Position numbers and translations under genes: made by a program. A stretch of 64,000 bases of DNA from an uncultured Pseudomonadota bacterium (GTDB lineage Bacteria > Pseudomonadota > Gammaproteobacteria > Burkholderiales > JALYOK01), in NCBI GenBank assembly GCA_902826775.1, contig CADEHE010000012.1:91682-155681 (forward strand), given 5' to 3'. Under the pieces are notes generated by a model. It was given only the letters and a program-made list of their open reading frames with translations, was not told where the DNA came from and made no database searches. Within the stretch, counting starts at the first letter, position 1; every line of letters begins with the position of its first letter. Of the stretch, positions 39,012 through 48,158 are shown piece by piece.

Positions 39012-42000
39012 GTGAGTACAACGCCTTCCGGCTCGAGTATCTCCGCGCGCATTTGGCGCCTGTTCGCGCTGGCGCTTGGCACGCTTCTAGTTCTGATGGG
39101 GGCGCTTTACTGGGGTTGGCTACGCGTGCAAGAAGTGCGTCCCGCCATTGCGCGCACCGAGAACATCGAGCGTCAAGTTCGTGCTCTGGCTCAAGATGTG
39201 GTGGACGCTGCAGCGGCTCAGCGCGCTTTCCTCCTCGGCGCAAAGCCCCAGGTTTTGCAGCCCTACCAAGAACTCAAGGGATTGTTCGCCGCGAAGGTGC
39301 AAGCGCTGCGCGCATTGATGACAGATCCAAGCGCCAAAGCGAAGCTGGCAACCTTGGAACCGGCCTTTGCTGCTGCCATCAGGGAAATGGACCGCGAAGT
39401 TGCATTGGTTCAGGGGGGGCAATTTGACGCCGCAAAAGACCAAGCGCTCACCAGCGCGGCGCAGCGGCACCTCGACGAGTTCCAGCGCCTCAGCGGCGAC
39501 GTCATTGAAATCGAGCAGCAACTGTTGGAAAGCCGGCGCGCTGAGGTCGAGCGCAAGCTTGGGCATGTGCTGGCAATTTTGCTGAGCGGCGGATCGGCGG
39601 TGATCGTGTTGCTTCTCTTGCTTGCGCTGCGCGCGGTACGGCGCTTGGGGCAGCCGATCGATGCGCTGCTGGTGAGCATAGGCGCGATGGATGCCGGACA
39701 ACTCGACCGCCGCGTGAAAATCGGCGCACGTGACGAGGTGGGTCGCATAGGCTTGGCGTTCAATGCGATGGCCGACCGCTTGCGCGAGGCAGTTGCTTCA
39801 CGCGACAGCGCGCTGGGCGATTTGCAGCGGTTGGATGCTGAGCAAAAGGCGATTTTGAATAGTCCGCTGTTCGGGATCGCCAAGGTGCGGGACCACACCA
39901 TCCAATGGGCAAGTCCGGGACTGGAGCGCGTTCTGGGTTACGGTCCCGGAGAACTCAACGGTATGCCTACGCGCACCGGGTATCCGGGCGATGGCGCGCG
40001 TGCGCACGCGGGCGCTCAGGACTATCCGGTCGTTGGCGCCGGTGGTCTTTACCGCGGCGAGCACCCCATGGTACGCAAGGATGGGCGGCGCATCTGGGTA
40101 GAGCTTAGCGGCCAGGGACTCGATGCAAGCAGTGGCCAGAGTCTTTGGCTGTTCGTCGATTGCACCGCGCGCAAATCCGCGGAGCAAGCACTGCGCAGTA
40201 GCAAGGCTTTTCTGGAGCGCACCGGCGCGTTGGCTGGCGTCGGCGGCTGGGAGGTCGATATAGCTTCGGGCGAGATTACTTGGTCGGATCAAACGTGCCG
40301 CATACATGATGTGGAGCCGGGCTATCGACCAAGCTTGGACCAGGCGGTGGCCTTTTACGCACCGGAGGCGCGCCCGCAAATTGAGCAGGCGGTCCGCACC
40401 GGGATCGAACTCGGGCAACCATGGGATTTGGAGCTGCCGTTGATATCGGCCAAGGGCAGGCCGTTTTGGGCGCGGGCCGTGGGCGCAGCGGAATTCGACA
40501 GCGGCAAGCTTGCCCGGCTGGTCGGCGCATTTCAAGACATCACCGAGCGCCGCGCGATGCAACAGGCGCTCGCGGAGAGTCACGAGTTGCTGCGCGTGAC
40601 GCTCGAATCCATCGGCGATGCCGTCATCACCACCGATGCGAGCGGCATTGTGACCTGGCTTAACCCGGTAGCCGAGCGTATGACCGGCTGGTTGGTGGGA
40701 GAAGCCTGCGGCAAACCCAGCACGCAGGTATTCCGCATCGTCAATGAGGCAACGCGGGATACAGCGCCGGATCCGGTTGCTTCCTGCCTTGAAATGCGCG
40801 AGACGGTGGGACTGGCGAACCACACGGTGCTGATCTCGCGCGACGCGGCTGAATACGCCATCGAGGATTCGGCCGCGCCTATTCGCGCTGCGAACGGCAC
40901 GGTGCTGGGCGCTGTGCTGGTGTTTCATGACGTGTCGCAGCAGCGCAAACTCAGCCGTGAAATTACGCATCGCGCGACGCACGACGCTTTAACTGGCATC
41001 GCCAATCGCACCGAATTCGAAGCAAGACTGAATCGCCTTTTGGAGCGCTCCCGCGACGATTCGAGTATGCACGCGCTCATGTACATCGATCTGGATCAAT
41101 TCAAATTGGTCAATGATGCGTGCGGACATGCGGTGGGCGATCAGTTGCTAAAACAGATTAGTGCCGTGCTGCAACGCAACGTCCGCGGCCGCGATACGGT
41201 GGCGCGCCTGGGCGGCGACGAGTTTGGCCTGATCCTAGAGCACTGCGATACAACTCAGGCTCAGCGCGTCGCGCAAAGCATATGCGATCAGATGGAGGAG
41301 TTCCGCTTTCTGCATGACGGACGCCGTTTTCGCGTCGGCACCAGCATCGGATTGGTGCCGATGGACGCGCGCTGGCATTCGATTGCTGCGCTTCTACAGG
41401 CCGCCGATTCGGCCTGCTACGCGGCCAAGGAAGAGGGCCGCAATCGCGTGCATGTCTGGTTCGATACCGATAGCGCGATGCAAACGCGCAAGGGCGAAAT
41501 TCAATGGGCGAGCCGCCTCGAGCAGGCTCTCGACGACAGCAGCTTCGAGCTTTACGCGCAGCGCATCGAGCCAACCGACGGTTCCATCTACGGCTTGCAC
41601 TGCGAAGTGCTGTTGCGGCTGCTCGACGCGGATGGCAGCGTTATCGCTCCCAACGCGTTCTTGCCCGCTGCCGAGCGCTTCCATCTTGCCTCGCGCATCG
41701 ATCGATGGGTGCTGCGCCGCGTTTTCGATTGGATGCGCTCGCTCGGCGATGCCGAAGCGGAGGTTGAGATGATCTCAGTCAACTTGTCCGGGCAGTCGAT
41801 CGGCGACCGGACATTCCATCAGTACGTCGAGCGCATGGTGCGCAGCGCGGATTTCGACGTGCGGCGGATTTGCCTCGAGATCACCGAAACCGCCGCCATC
41901 ACCAACCTGCAAGATGCGAAATCGTTCATCGACAGTGTGCGGGTGCTAGGCGTTCGCATTGCACTCGATGATTTCGGCGCAGGCGCCTCTTCCTTCGGGT

Positions 42001-42266
42001 ATCTGAAGACCTTGCCGGTCGACTACTTGAAGATCGACGGGCAATTCATCCGGCAGCTCCTGAAAGATCCGTTGGACAGCGCCGCGGTGCGCTGTTTCCG
42101 CGAGGTCGCGCGAGTGGTCGGCGTCAAGAGCATTGCCGAATACGTCGAGGATCAAGGCATACGCGATGCGCTGCAAGAGATCGGAGTCGATCTGGTGCAG
42201 GGCTATCTGATCCACCGGCCGGAGCCGCTATCGCAACTGATTTCGCGCGAAATCGAGCAGCTTTGA
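39012..42266 (+). CDS. Membrane sensor with PAS, GGDEF and EAL domains
   Basis: This 1084-residue protein has TM1 (LFALALGTLLVLMGALYWGW), a periplasmic CHASE3-like helical domain (to ~185), TM2 (VLAILLSGGSAVIVLLLLLAL), a HAMP segment, three PAS domains (~280-660), GGDEF and EAL. The cyclase site RLGGDEFGLIL (near 733) is intact and preceded by the RxxD inhibitory site RGRD. The EAL motif reads EVL, with NLSG, ITETA, LDDFGAGASS, YLKIDG and IAEYVED retained, so phosphodiesterase activity is plausible. It makes and/or breaks c-di-GMP in response to an unknown signal. The GTG at 39012 is the first codon of the open stretch fitting the family; ribosome site weak. Confidence 0.9.
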   Translation: MSTTPSGSSISARIWRLFALALGTLLVLMGALYWGWLRVQEVRPAIARTENIERQVRALAQDVVDAAAAQRAFLLGAKPQVLQPYQELKGLFAAKVQALRALMTDPSAKAKLATLEPAFAAAIREMDREVALVQGGQFDAAKDQALTSAAQRHLDEFQRLSGDVIEIEQQLLESRRAEVERKLGHVLAILLSGGSAVIVLLLLLALRAVRRLGQPIDALLVSIGAMDAGQLDRRVKIGARDEVGRIGLAFNAMADRLREAVASRDSALGDLQRLDAEQKAILNSPLFGIAKVRDHTIQWASPGLERVLGYGPGELNGMPTRTGYPGDGARAHAGAQDYPVVGAGGLYRGEHPMVRKDGRRIWVELSGQGLDASSGQSLWLFVDCTARKSAEQALRSSKAFLERTGALAGVGGWEVDIASGEITWSDQTCRIHDVEPGYRPSLDQAVAFYAPEARPQIEQAVRTGIELGQPWDLELPLISAKGRPFWARAVGAAEFDSGKLARLVGAFQDITERRAMQQALAESHELLRVTLESIGDAVITTDASGIVTWLNPVAERMTGWLVGEACGKPSTQVFRIVNEATRDTAPDPVASCLEMRETVGLANHTVLISRDAAEYAIEDSAAPIRAANGTVLGAVLVFHDVSQQRKLSREITHRATHDALTGIANRTEFEARLNRLLERSRDDSSMHALMYIDLDQFKLVNDACGHAVGDQLLKQISAVLQRNVRGRDTVARLGGDEFGLILEHCDTTQAQRVAQSICDQMEEFRFLHDGRRFRVGTSIGLVPMDARWHSIAALLQAADSACYAAKEEGRNRVHVWFDTDSAMQTRKGEIQWASRLEQALDDSSFELYAQRIEPTDGSIYGLHCEVLLRLLDADGSVIAPNAFLPAAERFHLASRIDRWVLRRVFDWMRSLGDAEAEVEMISVNLSGQSIGDRTFHQYVERMVRSADFDVRRICLEITETAAITNLQDAKSFIDSVRVLGVRIALDDFGAGASSFGYLKTLPVDYLKIDGQFIRQLLKDPLDSAAVRCFREVARVVGVKSIAEYVEDQGIRDALQEIGVDLVQGYLIHRPEPLSQLISREIEQL

Positions 42267-42340
42267 AGGTTCGAACCCTGGGGGCGCAACTGAGGCCCTT
42301 CGGAGCACTAAAAATAGACAGTCAAGACTGGCAATTGCTA

Positions 42341-42429
42341 TGGTGCTCGGAGCCGGAATCGAACCGGCACGACCGTTAAGGGTCGAGGGATTTTAAGTCC
42401 CTTGTGTCTACCTGTTCCACCATCCGAGC
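42341..42429 (-). tRNA. tRNA-Leu (UAA)
   Basis: On the minus strand it starts GCTCGGATGGTGG and ends with GCTCCGAGC-A-CCA, a closed acceptor stem with encoded CCA. The anticodon loop is CTTAAAA with anticodon TAA. The long variable arm (CGACCCTTAACGGTCG) is typical of leucine tRNA. The length is 89 nt. Confidence 0.96.
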
Positions 42430-42507
42430 TTGCGCTGAAGCGAAAAACAGCAGGTTTTGAGGCGCTACTTTACCAGGGTGCTGCGCGGCGCAGAGTTTTG
42501 CAGGGCG

Positions 42508-44211
42508 CTAGCCTAAGCTCTGACCGGAAATCGGCGCAACGCTGACATCGACCACCGCACAGCGCCCGCCGCGCACAATCTGCATGGCGTTCTGTATTGC
42601 AGGGCGCAGTTGCTCGCGCTGTGTAACGGTGAAGGCGGCAGTGCCGGAGGCGGCCTGCGCAATTTCTGCCAGTTTGGCGCCGGCGCCTATCGTTACCCAA
42701 AACGTATCGTTGCGGCGCGCTTCGCCTTCGGGGTGCACCCAGAGGGTAGAAAGTTTGGGCGAGTGCCAGCCGCGATTGTTGTAGATGACAGTCAAATGCG
42801 CTGCGCCATAAGTGTTGGCAACCCAGTACGCGCTGCTCGGCACGCCGAACAGATAACAGCCGTCGCCCACTAGTGCGATGACATCCGCATCCGGCTTCGC
42901 CAGTTTGACGCCGGTAGCCGCGTTGATGCCCCAGCCCAGGCCCGCGCCGCCGCTGGAAAAGTAGCTGCCGGGCTGCTGCATTTGCAGCACGGTGGGAGTG
43001 AGTTCGGTGCAGGAGGGTGCTTCGAAGATGACGATGGTGCGCTCGTTGACGAGTTCGCGCACGGCTGCGGTGACTTCCTCCGGCGTCATTGCGGCGCTTG
43101 TTGCCGGGGCTGTTGTCGCGCGTTTGCGCGCGTGCAGATCGGCGAGCCATGCCTTGCGAGTGGTGGCTCCGGGCGGTTGGGCGTCGCAACGCGCCAGCAG
43201 TTGTTCGATGGCTTGAAGACTATCGGCCTGGTGACTTCGCTGCGCCGGGAAATGCCAAAATCCCAATTGCGGTTTGATCGGATCGATGTCGATGTGAAAT
43301 AGCTGCGCATCGGGCGCCGGCTGCACTTTGGAAGGAATCCACGGCACGTCCACATCGAGCATCAGAATCAAGTCGGCTTCAGCGACGTAGCTGTCGCGCC
43401 GGTAGCCCAAATGATGCGGATGCGTGCCCGGGAAATTCATGCAGTGCGGGCTGACTTCGAGCACGCCGATGCCGATACGTTCAGATAGCTCGACCAAGCG
43501 CTGCACTGCCGCCACTTGGCGGCCGAAGTAGGAGGTGATGACGATCGGTCGCTTAGCTGCGCTGAGCGCGGCATAAATCCCGTCGATCGCCGCTGGCTCC
43601 AGTCCGCCGCTGCGCACCGCTTGCCAGTGCGCGAGCGGTTGCGGCGCCGCCGCCACCTTCGCATCCCACACTTCGCGCGCGCCGGTGAGGTAGACCGGGC
43701 CTTGCGGGCCGCTGCTGCTGATCTGCATCGCGCGCAAGAGCACGTCGTCGATCATTTCCGGCGCGCGCAGCTCGTAGCACCACTTCATGTATTGCGCGAC
43801 GATCTCCGCTTGGCGCGGCGCGTCTTGTATGTAATGAATGAACTCGTTGCGCCGTCCGACGCGCTCCCCATGTTCCGTCCAGGGTGACAAACCCGCGACG
43901 ATGATGGCTGGAATGCGCGCGCGCGCCGCGTTGTGCACGCTACCGCCTAAGTTTTGTGTGCCGACATCGACATGCACCAACACCAGTTGCGGCTTGCGCG
44001 TGATCATGGCGTAGCCGTGCGCGGCGGAGAGCGCCGTCATCTCATGCGGGCAGACGATGACGCGCGGCTTGCCTTGGCCGCGGGTGTTCATGTGCGCGAA
44101 TGCTTCGATGAAAGCCGGATGATCGCTGCCTAAGTTGGTGAAGATGTAGTCGATGCCCAATTCGGCGCTCAGTTGCAGCAGGCGGTGGGCGACGGTGGTG
44201 GCGTCGTTCAT
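42508..44211 (-). CDS. Thiamine-diphosphate-dependent enzyme (acetolactate-synthase-like)
   Basis: This 567-residue protein has the three ThDP-enzyme domains: the N-terminal PYR domain with the activating Glu in VCPHEMTALSAAHGYAMITRKPQ (near residue 50), a central Rossmann domain (residues ~190-330) and the C-terminal PP domain with the cofactor motif LVGDGCYLFGVPSSAYWVANTYGAAHLTVIYNNRGW (GDG...NN, near 435). The ligand is not clear; relatives include acetolactate synthase and benzoylformate decarboxylase. The ATG at 44211 is chosen; the frame extends to 44295. It is divergent from the enolase-superfamily gene, suggesting a shared acid-catabolism role. Confidence 0.88.
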   Translation of the reverse strand: MNDATTVAHRLLQLSAELGIDYIFTNLGSDHPAFIEAFAHMNTRGQGKPRVIVCPHEMTALSAAHGYAMITRKPQLVLVHVDVGTQNLGGSVHNAARARIPAIIVAGLSPWTEHGERVGRRNEFIHYIQDAPRQAEIVAQYMKWCYELRAPEMIDDVLLRAMQISSSGPQGPVYLTGAREVWDAKVAAAPQPLAHWQAVRSGGLEPAAIDGIYAALSAAKRPIVITSYFGRQVAAVQRLVELSERIGIGVLEVSPHCMNFPGTHPHHLGYRRDSYVAEADLILMLDVDVPWIPSKVQPAPDAQLFHIDIDPIKPQLGFWHFPAQRSHQADSLQAIEQLLARCDAQPPGATTRKAWLADLHARKRATTAPATSAAMTPEEVTAAVRELVNERTIVIFEAPSCTELTPTVLQMQQPGSYFSSGGAGLGWGINAATGVKLAKPDADVIALVGDGCYLFGVPSSAYWVANTYGAAHLTVIYNNRGWHSPKLSTLWVHPEGEARRNDTFWVTIGAGAKLAEIAQAASGTAAFTVTQREQLRPAIQNAMQIVRGGRCAVVDVSVAPISGQSLG

Positions 44212-44297
44212 GGATGAATACTCTTCGTTTAGCGTGGAGTTGTTTTCAAATCGCTTTGGAGCGGCTAGCATCGGCGAAACTTGACCAAAGCGCAACC

Positions 44298-45428
44298 ATG
44301 AAGATCACCGACATCAAGGCTTGGCGCTTAGCCGGCCCGCCGCTGGCCACGCAGATGAAGCCGGCCTGGACCTTGGGCGTGCAGTGGCCGCGTTTCGGCG
44401 GCACTCTGGTCAAGGTGTTTACCGACGAAGGCATCGTCGGCATCGGCTCGCCGGGCTATAACGTGTCGCCGTTGATCGAAACGTGGTTCAAGCCGCAGTT
44501 GATTGGCAAAGATCCGTTCGCGCTGGAGCAGCACGCGCACCTGTTTCGCTCCGCGGGCGAGGCCTGGGGGCTGGAGATGGCGCTCTGGGACATTATCGGC
44601 AAAGCCTGCGGGCAGCCGCTCTACAAGCTTTGGGGCGCGATGCGCGATCGCGTGCCGGCGTATGCGTCGTTCATCGAGTGCGCTTCGCCCGAACGGCGCG
44701 CGGCCGATGTGCAAACTGTTCAAAGCGAAGGCTGGCGCGCGGCCAAGTTGCGCGTGCATGATGATTCGATCAAGCGCGATGTCGCGCAGATCGAGGCGGC
44801 GCGGCGAGCGGCAGGGGAAGATTTCACCCTCATGGTTGATGCCAATCAAGCGCAGTTGCCGGGCACCTTGCAGCCGGTGCGCGGACCGGTATGGGATTAC
44901 CAGCGCGCGCTGCAAACCGCACGTGAACTCGAGCGCCTGGGCGTGTACTGGTTGGAAGAGCCGCTCGATCGCTACGATTTCGATAACTTGACGCGCTTGT
45001 GCGCGGCGGTCGATCTACGCATCGCCGGCGGCGAAAACAATCGCGGCTTGCACGAGTATCGCTGGCTGGTCGAGCGCAATTGCTACGATGTGCTCCAGCC
45101 CGAGGCGATGGTGGGCGAGACGCTATCGCAAATTCGCAAGGCGTGCGCCTATGCGGAGATGCATCACAAGCTTTGTGCGCCGCATCACGGCGGCGGCGGC
45201 CTAGGTTTCGTCGCGCATTTGCACTTGTGCGCAGCACTGCCGAATTGCCCCTTCGTTGAAGTCTTCCACGATCCGATCGGCTTCTCCAGCGACTTGTTTC
45301 AGTGGTACTTGGCCGAACCGATCAAGCTGGATGCACGCGACGGCTGCATGCCGCTGCCGCAGCGGCCGGGGTTGGGCGTGGAGCTCGACGAGGAGAAGAT
45401 CGCGCACTACGCGGCGGCCGCTACTTAG
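44298..45428 (+). CDS. Enolase-superfamily enzyme (mandelate racemase / sugar-acid dehydratase group)
   Basis: This 376-residue protein has the N-terminal capping domain (to ~115) and a barrel with the K-x-R form of the catalytic motif (AAKLRVHDD, near residue 155), metal ligands LMVDANQAQ (Asp ~181), YWLEEPL (Glu ~217) and IAGGENN (Glu ~243), and the general-base region CAPHHGGGGLG (near 298). The enzyme would abstract the alpha proton of a hydroxy- or sugar acid. The precise substrate cannot be told. It is divergent from the ThDP gene and close to the LarA-like gene. Confidence 0.9.
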   Translation: MKITDIKAWRLAGPPLATQMKPAWTLGVQWPRFGGTLVKVFTDEGIVGIGSPGYNVSPLIETWFKPQLIGKDPFALEQHAHLFRSAGEAWGLEMALWDIIGKACGQPLYKLWGAMRDRVPAYASFIECASPERRAADVQTVQSEGWRAAKLRVHDDSIKRDVAQIEAARRAAGEDFTLMVDANQAQLPGTLQPVRGPVWDYQRALQTARELERLGVYWLEEPLDRYDFDNLTRLCAAVDLRIAGGENNRGLHEYRWLVERNCYDVLQPEAMVGETLSQIRKACAYAEMHHKLCAPHHGGGGLGFVAHLHLCAALPNCPFVEVFHDPIGFSSDLFQWYLAEPIKLDARDGCMPLPQRPGLGVELDEEKIAHYAAAAT

Positions 45429-45454
45429 TTCGGCCGCGCGTAGTCGTTACGCGC

Positions 45455-46423
45455 TCAGATGAGGATCTGATCCCAGGTGACGGTGCGCGATTCGTCGGTC
45501 ACATTGTCGCCGGTATTGTCGATGGCCAAACCGACGTTGTTTCCACCTAACACCGTCACCAGGAGGTTGGAGTCCTTGCCGCTGACGGTGAAGCTGCCGC
45601 CGTCCGGATTGGCTTCGCCAAGGCCGGTGAGCGGGGTGGAGCTCGGGATGTTGAACGCGACGGTGCCGCCGAGCGTGCCGCTGGTGATGGTTGCGCCGCC
45701 GAACGTGGTGTAGCGGTTGCTGACTTGATCGTGCGTAAAGGTTAGGTTGGTTGCGGCGAGCGTGATCGAATCGCTCGCATCGCGCGCGGTCAGGCTGCCG
45801 CCGGTGAGCACGAGCTGTGAAGTGGTCGGGGTGGGAGCGCTGGCGAGCATGTCGATCGAGCCATTGATCGTGAAGTCGCTGCCCGCGCGGCTGTCCACAA
45901 CAAGATTGGTGAACTGCATGGCCAATCCGACCGTGCTTGCGCTGATGGAGGTCACACGCAGGAAAATCTTGCCGTTCGACGTCGCGCTCGCGTCGTTCAA
46001 GAAACAATTGCTCAACGTGGCGTCGATGGTGTCGTTGCGGGATAGATCGGCGTTGTTGTCGGCATCGTTAACCGTGAAGCTGATGCTGCCGCTCGGGCCG
46101 CTAGCAGGTGGGTCGCACGCGATCGAGTCGCTGACCTGCAATTGCGGCTGGGCGCGTGCGCGCAATATTTTGGCGGCGCGTTTTGCCGCGGTTGCGCTGA
46201 GGGTGGTTGCTTGTTCGATGTCGCCGGTGAACGCATCGCCGACCCCCACCGAATCATTTACGTTCGTGGCGACGATGGCGGCTTCGGCAGCCCGTTCGGC
46301 ATTGGCAGTGGAAATTGCGATCGAGGGAGAGGGGGCTTTGCTACTTCCGCCCCCGCCCCCGCCGCAGGCAGCGAGTGCCAGTGCGGTGCAGACCAGAGAA
46401 ATTGCGGGCAGCGGCGAATTCAT
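45455..46423 (-). CDS. Putative lipoprotein with repetitive beta-rich domain
   Basis: This 322-residue protein has a lipoprotein signal (PAISLVCTALALAAC, lipobox LAAC) followed by a glycine/serine linker GGGGGGSS. The remainder is rich in Thr, Ser, Asn and Asp and alternates short beta-type strands (GSISFTVNDADNNADLSRND, GSIDMLAS, GSLTARDASDSITL), as in surface or envelope proteins. No named family is recognised. The ATG at 46423 has GGAG with 8-9 nt spacing. The convergent gene is the enolase-superfamily enzyme. Confidence 0.8.
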   Translation of the reverse strand: MNSPLPAISLVCTALALAACGGGGGGSSKAPSPSIAISTANAERAAEAAIVATNVNDSVGVGDAFTGDIEQATTLSATAAKRAAKILRARAQPQLQVSDSIACDPPASGPSGSISFTVNDADNNADLSRNDTIDATLSNCFLNDASATSNGKIFLRVTSISASTVGLAMQFTNLVVDSRAGSDFTINGSIDMLASAPTPTTSQLVLTGGSLTARDASDSITLAATNLTFTHDQVSNRYTTFGGATITSGTLGGTVAFNIPSSTPLTGLGEANPDGGSFTVSGKDSNLLVTVLGGNNVGLAIDNTGDNVTDESRTVTWDQILI

Positions 46424-46746
46424 TTCTCGGTCTCCTTTCTGAGTTGACTGAAGTCTACCCGCAACCATGCTTCGGCGCCAAACGTTGACCCGTGAGTCAT
46501 GTCATGGGGTAGCAGCTAACGAGTGCGGCCTGTTCCGTTGCTCAGGGAACGCTGCCGTAGTCCTATACTGTATAGTGGTCACGTCCATACGTCACGAGTA
46601 TTAGGATTGGACATAGTATGCAGCATTGAGTATATGCTCGATGAGAGTCTGGCCGTAGCGTGGATGGCATCGGCTTGCGCCTGCGTGCTCTCTGGCGAGC
46701 ATGGACAAACTATGCAAAAATCGGCGGTTACAAGGAGGCTCCTCTC
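46424..46746. other. Intergenic stretch with an operator-like palindrome
   Basis: The 323 bases between the divergent lipoprotein and LarA-like genes hold no convincing gene. At 46563-46575 CTATAC-T-GTATAG forms a perfect 6-1-6 inverted repeat that could be a regulator site. GGAGG at 46732 is the ribosome site of the LarA-like gene. Confidence 0.45.
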
Positions 46747-48063
46747 ATGATCCCCGATCGCATCGAAACAAATATCGCCGGCGGGCTCGATTTTCCGCTG
46801 CCGCGCATGATCACCGTGCGCCAAAAGTTCAAGACTGCCAAGCTCGCGAGCGTGACGCAAGCGGTCAACGATCAGTTTAAACGTGGCGAAGTCCGTGCGA
46901 AAATTAAGCCCGGTATGACCGTTGCGGTCGGCTGCGGCAGCCGCGGCATCAATAACATCGCCGAATCCGCCAAAGCGGTCGTCGATAACCTCAAGGCGCT
47001 CGGCGCCAAGCCCTTCATTTTCCCGGCCATGGGCAGCCATGGTGGCGCGACGGCTGAAGGCCAACGCGGCGTGCTTGAAGGCTACGGCATCACCGAAGAA
47101 AGCATGGGCTGCCCGGTGCGTTCCGACATGGATGTGGTCGAACTCGGCAAACTTTCGAGCGGCATGCCGGTATATCAAGACAAACATGCTAACGGCGCCG
47201 ATGGCGTCGTGCTGGTTTGCCGCGTCAAGCCCCACACCAATTTCCGCGCACCGATCGAATCCGGCATCGTGAAAATGATGACTATCGGCATGGGCAAGAT
47301 CGTTGGCGCTACGACCCTGCACACCGAAGGCATGGACCGCTTTGGCACACTGTTGCCGGAAGCAGCCAAGCTCATTATGAGCAAGATCAACTTCATGTTC
47401 GGCGTGGCCATGGTCGAAAACGCGCACGACGAGACCGCGCTGATCGAGGCGGTGCCGGCCGAAGCGGTGTTCACGCGCGAACCCGAGCTGCAAGCGATGG
47501 CGAAGCAGCTGATGCCGCGCATCAAGTTCGATGAGATCGACGTGCTGGTGGTGGAGCAGATTGGCAAGAATATCAGCGGTTCCGGCATGGACCCGAACAT
47601 CACCGGGCGAAACTGCCGCGGCACCGAGTGGGACATGAAGCCGGTGGTAAAGAAAATCGCGGTGCTGGGCTTGACACCGGAAACGCATGGCAATGCAACC
47701 GGATTGGGTTCCGCCGACGTAATTACGATGCGCCTGTATAAGGAAATGGATGTTGGCTTCACTTATGCGAACGTGATTACCTCTACCTATCTCGATGGCG
47801 CGGCAATTCCGATCATTATGAACAACGACCACGACGCGATTGCGTTGGTTGTTAAGACCGTGCCTCGCGTTAAGCCGGCTGATTGCCGCATCGTGCGCAT
47901 CCGCAACACGCTTGAACTCGGTGAGCTTCAAGTTTCCGAGCCGATGCTGAAAGAAGTCCTAGCGCGTCCGGATGACTTCGATGTTATTGGCGATCCGGCT
48001 GAGTTGAAATTCGATTTGCGCGGAGATTTGCTGCCGATGCGCACACTTGCGCACGCCGCTTAG
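46747..48063 (+). CDS. LarA-like (DUF2088) protein, lactate-racemase family
   Basis: This 438-residue protein has the LarA/DUF2088 N-terminal domain with IKPGMTVAVGCGSRGINNIAESAKAVVDNLKALGAKPFIFPAMGSHGGATAEGQ, where GSHGGA resembles the catalytic/metal loop. VVLVCRVKPHTNFRAPIESGIVKMMTIGMGK and LHTEGMDRFG follow. LarA uses a nickel-pincer nucleotide cofactor to racemise or epimerise 2-hydroxy acids. Canonical His pairs and the NPN-lysine cannot be checked by eye, so it may be a relative with another activity. GGAGG precedes the ATG. No larB/C/E cofactor genes are nearby. Upstream neighbours are acid-catabolic. Confidence 0.82.
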   Translation: MIPDRIETNIAGGLDFPLPRMITVRQKFKTAKLASVTQAVNDQFKRGEVRAKIKPGMTVAVGCGSRGINNIAESAKAVVDNLKALGAKPFIFPAMGSHGGATAEGQRGVLEGYGITEESMGCPVRSDMDVVELGKLSSGMPVYQDKHANGADGVVLVCRVKPHTNFRAPIESGIVKMMTIGMGKIVGATTLHTEGMDRFGTLLPEAAKLIMSKINFMFGVAMVENAHDETALIEAVPAEAVFTREPELQAMAKQLMPRIKFDEIDVLVVEQIGKNISGSGMDPNITGRNCRGTEWDMKPVVKKIAVLGLTPETHGNATGLGSADVITMRLYKEMDVGFTYANVITSTYLDGAAIPIIMNNDHDAIALVVKTVPRVKPADCRIVRIRNTLELGELQVSEPMLKEVLARPDDFDVIGDPAELKFDLRGDLLPMRTLAHAA

Positions 48064-48078
48064 GCTGCGCTTGCTATC

Positions 48079-48103
48079 CGCGCGGCCGAACTTCGGCCGC
48101 GCG
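48079..48103 (+). terminator. Strong GC hairpin after the LarA-like gene
   Basis: CGCGCGGCCG and CGGCCGCGCG form a perfect 10-bp stem around AACTT, 15 bases after the stop. A related half (TTCGGCCGCGCGTAG) follows the enolase-superfamily gene at 45429. No T-run is present. Confidence 0.55.
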
Positions 48104-48158
48104 TAAGTAGAAGGGCCGCAGCGAGAAGACTCAAAATGGAACGGCACCGGTGCAATTG

